A program made the position numbers and the translations under genes. This document shows positions 52,820-62,180 of a stretch of DNA of 64,000 nt, one piece after another. Origin of the DNA: an uncultured Prevotellaceae bacterium (GTDB lineage Bacteria; Bacteroidota; Bacteroidia; Bacteroidales; Bacteroidaceae). The notes beneath the pieces were generated by a model. That model saw only the letters and a program-made list of their open reading frames with translations, was not told where the DNA came from and did no database searches. The DNA is taken from NCBI GenBank assembly GCA_902775605.1, contig CACYNE010000005.1, positions 1 through 64,000 of the forward strand. Reading direction: 5' to 3'. The stretch's first letter is position 1; each line of letters begins with the position of its first letter.

Positions 52820-52828
52820 AATCGGGCA

Positions 52829-52836
52829 CAAAGTTA
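52829..52836 (-). promoter_or_regulatory. Promoter -7 box of trmN6
   Basis: TAACTTTG on the minus strand, 9 nt before the ATG, divergent from lon. Confidence 0.55.
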
Positions 52837-52890
52837 TACATTTTTTGTTAATAATCAACCAATCAGTGGTTAAATATCAAGAATATTTAG

Positions 52891-52898
52891 TAACTTTG
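52891..52898 (+). promoter_or_regulatory. Promoter -7 box of the lon operon
   Basis: TAACTTTG, 9 nt before an ATG at 52908 and 27 nt before the preferred ATG at 52926. Confidence 0.6.
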
Positions 52899-52925
52899 CA
52901 CCCCAATATGGAGTTAATAATAAAA

Positions 52926-55385
52926 ATGAGTGACAATCAGTATAACAAATCTATTTCTATGATAGCAGATGTGGAAGGTGACTTCTCAGACATGATAGAC
53001 GGAACATTACCTTCCGTCCTTCCCATTCTTCCTGTCAGAAACATCGTTATTTTCCCTGGCGTCGTTTTTCCAATCCTGCTTGGCCGCGAGTCAAGCCTGA
53101 AGTTGGTACGTCAAGCCGAGAAAAGTAGTTCACTGATAGGCGTGGTCTGTCAGCGTGATCCAGACATTGAGCATCCTGTTGACGGCGACCTCTACGACTT
53201 CGGTGTAGCAGCCAAGATCGTCAAGTTGTTCACCCTTCCTAACGGTTCTACCACCGTCATCGTCCAGGCCTTGGGTCGTTTCCAGTTGAAACAGCTGACG
53301 CAGTTAGTGCCTTACCTCAAGGGCGAGATCGAGCCTAAGCCCGAGATTCACCCCGACAAGCATGACAAGGAGTGGAAGACCGCTTACGACGACTTACAGA
53401 AGATTGCAGAGCAATACATCCAGATGGTTGACGAGATCTCTGACGAGGCCTTGTTTGCCATCCGCAACATCCAGAACGATGAGATGATGCTGAGCTTCCT
53501 GTGCTCCAACATGCCTTTCACCATCAAGGAGAAAATCAAGCTCTTGGAAGTTGAGACCGTCAAGGAGCGCCTCTTTGGTGCCATGAAGTGCCTGAATCGG
53601 GAGATCAATCTTCAGAAGTTGAAGACAGACATTCGCAACAAGACCCGCGAGGACATTGACGAGCAGCAGAAGAACTACTTCCTGCAGCAGCAGATCAAGA
53701 ACATGCAGGCCGAGATGGGCAACGAGCAGTCGCCCGAGAAAGCCGACTTGCTGCGCAAGGCCCGTTGGAAGAAATGGCCTGAGGAGATTGAGAAGATTTT
53801 CCATAAAGAGTGCGACAAGCTCGACAACTTCCAACCACAGAGTCCAGACTTCAACGTCCAGATCAATTATCTGCAGACGTTTGTATCGCTCCCCTGGAAC
53901 GAATATACCAAGGACGACCTGAATTTGCATCGTGCCCAGAAGATACTGGATCACGATCACTACGGCATGGAGAAAGTCAAGGAGCGCATACTCGAACACA
54001 TGGCCGTACTCTCACTGCGTGGCGACCTGAAGAGTCCCATCATCTGTCTCTATGGCCCTCCAGGCGTTGGTAAGACCTCACTGGGCAAATCTATTGCTGA
54101 GGCCATGAAGCGCAAGTATGTCCGTGTGTCACTGGGTGGTCTTCACGACGAGGCCGAGATTCGCGGTCATCGCCGCACCTATATCGGTGCCATGCCTGGC
54201 CGTATCATCAAGAGTATCCAGAAAGCAGGTTCCAGCAACCCCGTCTTTATCCTCGACGAGATTGACAAGGTGACCCAGGCCACTGTCAACGGCGACCCCT
54301 CATCAGCTCTTCTTGAGGTTCTCGACCCCGAGCAGAACACTGCCTTCCACGACAACTATCTCGACGTGGACTATGACCTCTCAAAAGTTCTCTTCATCGC
54401 CACGGCGAATAATCTTAGCACGATTCCCCGTCCCCTGCTCGACCGCATGGAGATTATCGAGGTCAGCGGCTATATCACCGAGGAGAAGATTGAGATTGCC
54501 AAGCGCCACCTCATTCCCCGCGAGTTGGAGAACACCGGTCTGAAGACCTTGGGCGACAAACCTAAGTTCAACAAGGCCACCATCGAGAAAATCATTGAGC
54601 AATACACCCGTGAGAGTGGTGTTCGCCAGTTGGAGAAACAGATTAACAAGGCTATGCGCAAACTGGCCTTCAAGCGTCAGATGAACGGTTCTATCGACAA
54701 CTGGAAGATTACTCCCGAATCATTGGAAGACCTGTTGGGCAAACCGCCTTTCTATCGCGACATCTATCAGGGAAACTCCTATGCCGGCGTTGTTACTGGT
54801 CTTGCATGGACCAGCGTAGGCGGTGAGATTCTTTTCATTGAGACCTCTCTGTCAAAGGGCAAGGGCTCTAAGCTCACCCTGACGGGTAATCTGGGTGACG
54901 TCATGAAGGAGTCGGCTGTGCTCGCTCTGGAGTATGTCAAGGCTCATGCCGACAAGTTGAACCTCGACTATCGCATCTTCGATAATTGGAATATCCATAT
55001 CCACGTACCAGAAGGAGCAACCCCCAAGGATGGTCCTTCTGCCGGTATCACCATCGCCACCTCTATTGCCTCTGCCCTCACCCAGCGCAAGGTTCGCAAG
55101 AATATTGCCATGACTGGCGAGATTACTCTTCGTGGCAAGGTGCTCCCCGTTGGTGGCATCAAGGAGAAGATTCTGGCTGCCAAGCGTGCTGGCATCACCG
55201 ATATCATCATGTGTCAGGAGAACGAGAAGGATATCCTTGAGATTCCAGAAATCTACCTCAAGGGCGTCACGTTCCATTATGTGGAAAACGTGCTCGACGT
55301 GTGGAAGATTGCCCTGACCGATGAGATCGTGGAAAATCCGTTGGTGTTTGAGATAGAAGAAGATAAAGAGAACAACAAGAAATGA
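52926..55385 (+). CDS. lon: ATP-dependent protease La
   Basis: An 819-residue LonA. Substrate-binding LON domain (about 30-230) with [22 protein letters not shown]+ module with Walker [10 protein letters not shown] near residue 376 and FILDEIDK; proteolytic domain with the Ser-Lys pair: Ser705 in PKDGPSAG and Lys746 in [14 protein letters not shown]. It degrades misfolded and regulatory proteins. I take the ATG at 52926 because the promoter leaves almost no leader for the one at 52908. First of five genes with tight spacing. Confidence 0.95.
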   Translation: MSDNQYNKSISMIADVEGDFSDMIDGTLPSVLPILPVRNIVIFPGVVFPILLGRESSLKLVRQAEKSSSLIGVVCQRDPDIEHPVDGDLYDFGVAAKIVKLFTLPNGSTTVIVQALGRFQLKQLTQLVPYLKGEIEPKPEIHPDKHDKEWKTAYDDLQKIAEQYIQMVDEISDEALFAIRNIQNDEMMLSFLCSNMPFTIKEKIKLLEVETVKERLFGAMKCLNREINLQKLKTDIRNKTREDIDEQQKNYFLQQQIKNMQAEMGNEQSPEKADLLRKARWKKWPEEIEKIFHKECDKLDNFQPQSPDFNVQINYLQTFVSLPWNEYTKDDLNLHRAQKILDHDHYGMEKVKERILEHMAVLSLRGDLKSPIICLYGPPGVGKTSLGKSIAEAMKRKYVRVSLGGLHDEAEIRGHRRTYIGAMPGRIIKSIQKAGSSNPVFILDEIDKVTQATVNGDPSSALLEVLDPEQNTAFHDNYLDVDYDLSKVLFIATANNLSTIPRPLLDRMEIIEVSGYITEEKIEIAKRHLIPRELENTGLKTLGDKPKFNKATIEKIIEQYTRESGVRQLEKQINKAMRKLAFKRQMNGSIDNWKITPESLEDLLGKPPFYRDIYQGNSYAGVVTGLAWTSVGGEILFIETSLSKGKGSKLTLTGNLGDVMKESAVLALEYVKAHADKLNLDYRIFDNWNIHIHVPEGATPKDGPSAGITIATSIASALTQRKVRKNIAMTGEITLRGKVLPVGGIKEKILAAKRAGITDIIMCQENEKDILEIPEIYLKGVTFHYVENVLDVWKIALTDEIVENPLVFEIEEDKENNKK

Positions 55386-56524
55386 CATTCGAACTACAAC
55401 ATACCGACCCCTATAGCAGTGCCCGCGCAGGTGTGATTACCACCGACCACGGACAGATTAAGACACCTATCTTTATGCCTGTGGGCACGTGCGGTAGCGT
55501 GAAGGGAGTCCATTTCTCTGAACTTCGCGACCAGGTGAAGGCTCAGATCATTCTGGGCAACACCTATCATCTCTATCTTCGTCCGGGTCTCGACACCCTG
55601 CGCAAGGCCGGCGGGCTGCATAAGTTCAACACCTGGGACCGCCCCATCCTCACCGACTCTGGCGGCTTTCAGGTCTTTTCCCTGACTGGCATCCGCAAGT
55701 TGCGTGAGGAAGGTTGTGAGTTCCGTTCCCATATTGACGGCTCAAAGCACATCTTCACTCCGGAAAACGTGATGGACACCCAGCGCATCATCGGTGCCGA
55801 CATCATGATGGCTTTCGACGAGTGTCCTCCTGGCGAGAGCGACTATCAGTATGCCAAGGACAGTCTCAGGCTCACCCAGCGCTGGCTGGACCGCTGCATC
55901 AAGCGTTTCAACGAGACAGAACCCCTCTACGGACACAAGCAGACCCTGTTCCCCATTGTCCAGGGATGCAAATACAAGGACCTTCGTCAGGATGCTGCCA
56001 AGCATGTAGTTGACCGTCTGGGTATGCTCAACGACGGCGGTGGTGCCTCCATTGGCGGACTGGCCGTAGGCGAACCCACCGAGGTGATGTATGAGATGAT
56101 TGAGGTTGTCAACGACATCCTGCCCAAGGATCGTCCGCGCTACCTGATGGGCGTTGGCACCCCTCAAAATCTTCTCGAAGGCATTGAGCGCGGCGTCGAT
56201 ATGTTCGACTGCGTGATGCCCACCCGCAATGGACGCAATGCCATGCTCTTCACCTATCAGGGCACGATGAACATGCGCAACAAGAAATGGGAGAACGACT
56301 TCTCGCCCATCGACCCGGATGGTTGCGACATTGACCGTCTGCACACCAAGGCCTACCTGCATCACCTCTTCAAGGCGCAGGAACTGCTGGCCCTTCAGAT
56401 TGCGTCTATCCATAACTTGGCGTTCTATCTCCGACTGGTCAGCGATGCCCGTCAGCACATTGAGCAAGGCGACTTCTCGCAGTGGAAACGTTCCGTCATT
56501 AATGATTTAGGCCGCAGAGTATGA
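55382..56524 (+). CDS. tgt: Queuine tRNA-ribosyltransferase without the usual zinc cysteines
   Basis: A 380-residue TIM-barrel enzyme that puts a queuosine precursor at G34 of Asp, Asn, His and Tyr tRNAs. MPVGTCGSVKGV, LILGNTYHLYLRPG-like and DSGGFQVFS segments, GLAVGEPTEVMYEM and MFDCVMPTRNGRNA (catalytic Asp region) are all present. Where homologues have the zinc motif CxCxxC, this one reads DPDGCDIDRLHTKAYLHHLF, with a single Cys, so the structural zinc site is incomplete. It overlaps lon and the lptG-like gene by 4 nt each. Confidence 0.93.
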   Translation: MTFELQHTDPYSSARAGVITTDHGQIKTPIFMPVGTCGSVKGVHFSELRDQVKAQIILGNTYHLYLRPGLDTLRKAGGLHKFNTWDRPILTDSGGFQVFSLTGIRKLREEGCEFRSHIDGSKHIFTPENVMDTQRIIGADIMMAFDECPPGESDYQYAKDSLRLTQRWLDRCIKRFNETEPLYGHKQTLFPIVQGCKYKDLRQDAAKHVVDRLGMLNDGGGASIGGLAVGEPTEVMYEMIEVVNDILPKDRPRYLMGVGTPQNLLEGIERGVDMFDCVMPTRNGRNAMLFTYQGTMNMRNKKWENDFSPIDPDGCDIDRLHTKAYLHHLFKAQELLALQIASIHNLAFYLRLVSDARQHIEQGDFSQWKRSVINDLGRRV

Positions 56525-57630
56525 AGAACATCCTGGCACGACTTTTCCCACGGCTCGACCGCTATATCATCAGCAAGTTCATAGGAACATATATCTACTC
56601 CATCTTGCTGATTATCAGCATCAGTATCGTGTTCGACTTCAACGAGAACTTAAACAAGTTCTCCACGTATCATGCGCCTTGGAGTGCCATCATCTTTGAC
56701 TATTACGCCAACTTCGTACCCTACTTCGCCAACCTGTTCTCGCCGCTGTTCGTGTTCATTGCCGTCATCTTCTTCACCTCGAAGTTGGCAGGCAATTCCG
56801 AGATTATCGCCATGTTGGCAGCAGGCACCAGTTTCCGTCGCCTCATGCGTCCTTATATGATCTCGGCCGCCATCATTGCCGCGCTGAACTTCTATCTGGG
56901 TGCTTACATCATTCCTCATGGAAACGTGGTACGCTTGGATTTCGAGACCAAGTACAAGAATAAGCGACGCATCACCACAGCCAGCAACGTACAGCTACAG
57001 GTGGCGCCGGGCGTCATTGCCTATCTGCAGCAGTACGACAACAACGTTCGTCGCGGCTATGGTTTCTCACTCGATAAGTTTGAGGACAAGAAACTGGTGA
57101 GTCACATGACGGCCAACGTCATTCAGTATGACACCATCTCCGATTCGCGATACCACTGGAAGGCCATTGGCTATAAGATTCGTACGTTGAAAGGCCTGCG
57201 CGAACAGATTGAGTCTGGCACAGAGCTCGACACGCTGATTATGATGGAACCCATGGACCTGGTGTTCAGTTCGGGTCAGCAGGAGACCTTCACCTCGCCA
57301 GAGCTCAAGCGCTACATCTCCAAGCAGCAGGAACGCGGCTCGCAGAACGTCGTACAATATGAGGTGGAGTATCACAAGCGCATAGCCACCTCGTTTGCCT
57401 CGTTCATTCTCACCATCATTGGTGCTTCTCTGTCAGCGCGCAAGCGAAAGGGAGGCATGGGACTCTCACTGGGCATCGGCCTCGCGCTGTCGTTCTCATA
57501 CATCCTGCTGCAAACCATCAGCTCTACATTCGCCATCAATGCTGGCATGCCAGCCATCCTGGCGGCGTGGATTCCTAACCTGCTCTATGCCGTGATAGCT
57601 TATTTCTGCTATCGTCAGGCACCGAATTAA
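56521..57630 (+). CDS. LptF/LptG-family lipopolysaccharide export permease
   Basis: A 369-residue YjgP/YjgQ-family protein. Six transmembrane segments: about 20-45, 60-85 and 100-125 at the N-terminus, a periplasmic beta-jellyroll (about 130-280), then about 285-305, 315-335 and 345-365. Starts IDRYIISKFIGTYIYSI (from about residue 13). It forms part of the LptB2FG complex that lifts LPS from the inner membrane. The C-terminal end is basic. It overlaps tgt by 4 nt; the 7-bp repeat array begins on the base after its stop. Confidence 0.88.
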   Translation: MKNILARLFPRLDRYIISKFIGTYIYSILLIISISIVFDFNENLNKFSTYHAPWSAIIFDYYANFVPYFANLFSPLFVFIAVIFFTSKLAGNSEIIAMLAAGTSFRRLMRPYMISAAIIAALNFYLGAYIIPHGNVVRLDFETKYKNKRRITTASNVQLQVAPGVIAYLQQYDNNVRRGYGFSLDKFEDKKLVSHMTANVIQYDTISDSRYHWKAIGYKIRTLKGLREQIESGTELDTLIMMEPMDLVFSSGQQETFTSPELKRYISKQQERGSQNVVQYEVEYHKRIATSFASFILTIIGASLSARKRKGGMGLSLGIGLALSFSYILLQTISSTFAINAGMPAILAAWIPNLLYAVIAYFCYRQAPN

Positions 57631-57714
57631 GAGTGGAAGGTGGAGAGTGGAGAGTGGAAAGTGGAAGGTGGAAAGAGGAAAGTGGAGAGTGGAAAGAGGA
57701 AAGAGGCAAGAAGA
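57631..57714. repeat. Tandem repeat, 7-bp unit x12 (GAGTGGA type)
   Basis: Twelve 7-base units, consensus RRGTGGA: GAGTGGA, AGGTGGA, GAGTGGA, GAGTGGA, AAGTGGA, AGGTGGA, AAGAGGA, AAGTGGA, GAGTGGA, AAGAGGA, AAGAGGC and AAGAAGG. The array starts directly after the LptG-type stop codon. It is followed by A-rich sequence and the GTG start at 57750. Confidence 0.95.
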
Positions 57715-57749
57715 AGGAAAAAAAGAAACAGAAAAAAGAAAGTAAGAAA

Positions 57750-59131
<1,382 letters not shown>

Positions 59132-59135
<4 letters not shown>

Positions 59136-61672
59136 GTCAATTTACAAATAAAGTATCTGCAATATTGGCCTTTTCTCGTCAGGAGGCGAGTCGTCTGTTG
59201 AGTGCCAACATTGGCCCTGAGCACCTGCTGCTGGGCATGATGCGCGCCAACGACGGCATTATCACGAAAATCTTCGAGCAGTTCAAGCTCAGCAAAGAAA
59301 CTGTGAAGACCCAGTTGGAGGCAAGCCTTCACACCACTGTGACGGCCTTCCCGCCTGTTGAGACAAGTGACCTGACACTCAATGAGAATGCTTCTAACAT
59401 CCTGAAACTGGCAGTCCTTGAGGCGCGCCTGCAGCATCAGGAGCGCGTTGACGAGGAACACTTGTTACTGGCCATCCTGCACGACCGCACAGACAATAAT
59501 GCCAAGAGAGTGCTCGAAGAGCAGCACATCGACTATAACAGCGTGGGCAACTACTTGAAGGAGTCGCAACCTCAGCCCCAGCCCAAAGGTGCATTACAAC
59601 TGCCCGAAGAGGATGAGGAGGAAGAGTATGACAGCACCAAGACCAGCTCTACCACGCAGTCGGCACACGCCGAGAAGAACGACAAGGGCGAGAAGTCGAA
59701 GACTCCTGTACTCGACAATTTCTCGACCGACCTGACGCAGGCTGCCCTCGATGGTAAGCTCGATCCCTGTGTGGGCCGCGAGCAGGAAATCCAGCGCGTG
59801 ATGGAGATTCTGGGTCGTCGCAAGAAGAACAATCCCATCCTCATTGGCGAGCCCGGTGTGGGCAAGAGTGCCATTGTCGAGGGACTGGCTCAGCTCATTG
59901 CCCAGCGCAAGTGCTCACCCATGTTCTTCAATCGCCGCATTGTGAGCCTCGACATGACCGGCATCGTGGCAGGCACCAAATATCGCGGACAGTTCGAGGA
60001 GCGCATCCGTGCCCTCATCAAGGAGATTGAGCAAAACCCACAGATTATCGTCTTCATCGACGAGATCCACACCATCATCGGCGCCGGCTCTACCCCTGGC
60101 AGCATGGATGCCGCCAACATCATGAAGCCCGCATTGGCACGCGGCACCATTCAGTGCATCGGTGCCACCACGCTCGATGAATATCGCAACAGCATTGAGA
60201 AGGACGGAGCCCTGGAGCGCCGTTTCCAGAAGGTTATCGTCGATCCCACCACCGCCGAGCAGACCCTTCAGATTCTGCATAACATCAAGGACCGCTATGA
60301 AGAGCATCATCACGTGGAGTTCACCGACGATGCCATCTTGGCGTGTGTCAGATTGACAGAGCGCTATGTCACCGACCGTGCCCAGCCCGACAAGGCCATC
60401 GATGCGATGGACGAGACAGGCGCACGCGTACATCTGAATAATGCGCAGATTCCCCCCGAGATTGAGACTCTGGAAAAAGAGATTACCGATGTCAAGGAGA
60501 AGAAGCACCAGGCCGTTGGTCAGCAGAACTACGAGCTTGCCGCCAGTTATCGTGACAGGCAGACAGTGCTCGAGAAGCAACTCTCTGAGGTGCAGGCCAC
60601 ATGGATGAAGAGCAATGATGATGTGCGTCACACCGTCACCGAAGCCGAAGTTTCCGATGTTGTGTCGATGATGACCGGCATTCCCGTTCAGCGTATGGCC
60701 GAGAACGAAGGCGTGCGCCTCAAGGATATGGCTCCCACACTGAAGGCCAGCGTCATTGCCCAAGATGCCGCCATCGACAAGATGGTCAAGGCCATCCAGC
60801 GCAACCGCGTGGGCCTCAAGGCTCCCAACCATCCCATCGGCGCCTTCATGTTCCTGGGTCCCACAGGTGTGGGTAAGACCTATCTCGCCAAGAAACTGGC
60901 TGAGCAGATGTTTGGCTCTGCCGACGCCCTGATTCGTGTCGATATGAGCGAATATACCGAGGCATTCAACGTCAGCCGACTCATTGGTGCCCCTCCGGGC
61001 TATGTGGGCTATGAGGAAGGCGGCCAGCTCACCGAGCGCGTGCGCCGCAAGCCCTACTCCATCGTGCTGCTCGACGAGATTGAGAAGGCCCACGGCAATG
61101 TGTTCAACCTCCTGCTACAGGTACTCGACGAGGGCCGACTCACCGATGGCAACGGCCGCTTTGTGGATTTCCGCAACACCGTTATCATCATGACCTCGAA
61201 TGCTGGCACCCGCCAACTCAAGGAGTTTGGCAACGGCATTGGCTTCACCGCCTCGTCGCTGGGTCTGAACATGAACGAGAAGGACCGCGAGCATGCCCGC
61301 AGCATTGTCCAGAAGGCTCTCTCCAAGCAGTTCTCGCCCGAGTTCCTCAATCGTCTCGACGAGATTATCACCTTCGAGCAACTGGACCTCGAAGCCATCA
61401 AGCGCATCATCGACGTCGAGCTCAAGGGCCTTGTTCATCGCATCCACGAGTTGGGCTATGAAATGCAGCTCACCCCTGCCGCCAAGGAGTTTGTGGCCAC
61501 CAAGGGCTATGATGTGCAGTTTGGTGCCCGCCCCCTGAAGCGTGCCATTCAGAACTATATCGAGGACGGCATCTGCGAGAAGATTCTCGACGACAGCATC
61601 CCCGCCGGCGCCACCATCCTTATCGACAAGGATGCCGAGAAAGAAGCGCTGACGTTCGACATCCGCTCGTAA
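59132..61672 (+). CDS. clpC: ATP-dependent Clp protease ATP-binding subunit, ClpC type
   Basis: An 846-residue Hsp100 unfoldase. N domain with two Clp-N repeats (about 5-150), then a charged linker; AAA1 with GEPGVGKSA near residue 238; a UVR-like segment [14 protein letters not shown] near residue 470, typical of ClpC rather than ClpB; AAA2 with [13 protein letters not shown] near residue 576. GIGFTASS near residue 700 is the likely ClpP-docking loop. It feeds substrates to ClpP. It overlaps the helicase by 4 nt. Confidence 0.92.
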
Positions 61673-61693
61673 CTGGCTATATAAAACAATAAA

Positions 61694-61722
61694 GGACGGA
61701 CGCAAATAATTTGCGTCCGTCT
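61694..61722 (+). terminator. Rho-independent terminator after clpC
   Basis: A perfect 13-base stem GACGGACGCAAAT (61695-61707) pairs with ATTTGCGTCCGTC (61709-61721). A weak T-rich stretch follows on the plus strand, and TTTATTG on the minus strand, so it may serve both directions. Confidence 0.8.
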
Positions 61723-61760
61723 TTGCGTTATTCCTCGTGGTGTCATAACTCTCAAATTCT

Positions 61761-62138
61761 TTAATTCTTGATAGACTTCTTTTTCTTATTCACATTCAGC
61801 GGCGTACTCTTCGGGAAGGCGATGCTATAAGCCTTGTCGAGGGCTTTCAGGTCAACCTTATAATAGCTGATGCCTAATTTTACGCTGACGATGGCCCTGA
61901 GCAGTTCGCGGTGTTTGCGTGGGTAAAGCGACGGCAATGGAAGCTCGTTCCAGCCTTCTTGATCGCACCTGCTGCACACCTCCCAGATAAAGTTGTCGTT
62001 GGCCTCAAAGCCGAACCATGTTTTCAGCACCCTGCGGATGCAGAAACGCTTGTACTGACCTCCGAGGAGGCGCCTTGTGCGCTCCAGCCGAAGCCAGAGC
62101 TGCACAAAGCATTCTTGAGTATTATCGATTGTAATCAT
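61761..62138 (-). CDS. Small basic protein of unknown function next to the DUF3987 gene
   Basis: A 125-residue basic protein, not recognised; MITIDNTQECFVQLWLRLER is followed by RRLLGGQYKRFCIRRVLKTW and a Lys-rich end (KKKKSIKN). Four Cys (two close together, CSRCDQ) could bind a metal, but this is weak. It starts directly after a 7-bp tandem repeat that spans the gap from the DUF3987 gene. It resembles, from memory, short proteins found beside VirE/DUF3987 genes in Bacteroides and Prevotella; no function is known. Confidence 0.65.
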   Translation of the reverse strand: MITIDNTQECFVQLWLRLERTRRLLGGQYKRFCIRRVLKTWFGFEANDNFIWEVCSRCDQEGWNELPLPSLYPRKHRELLRAIVSVKLGISYYKVDLKALDKAYSIAFPKSTPLNVNKKKKSIKN

Positions 62139-62180
62139 AATTCTCAATTCTCAATTCTCAATTATCAATTCTCAATTTCC
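62139..62180. repeat. Tandem repeat, 7-bp unit x6 (AATTCTC type)
   Basis: Six units AATTCTC, AATTCTC, AATTCTC, AATTATC, AATTCTC and AATTTCC, filling the space between the stop of the DUF3987 gene (62180-62182) and the ATG of the 125-aa gene (62138). On the transcript strand the unit reads as GAGAATT/AATTGAG, as in 19777-19804. Confidence 0.9.

Noticed and set aside
59915..61093. A 392-codon open frame antisense to clpC
   Set aside because: It mirrors the codon bias of clpC, has no family motif and lies entirely within a well-supported gene. The same applies to the long frames antisense to tgt (55742-56467), panC (33399-34331) and lon (53394-53999).
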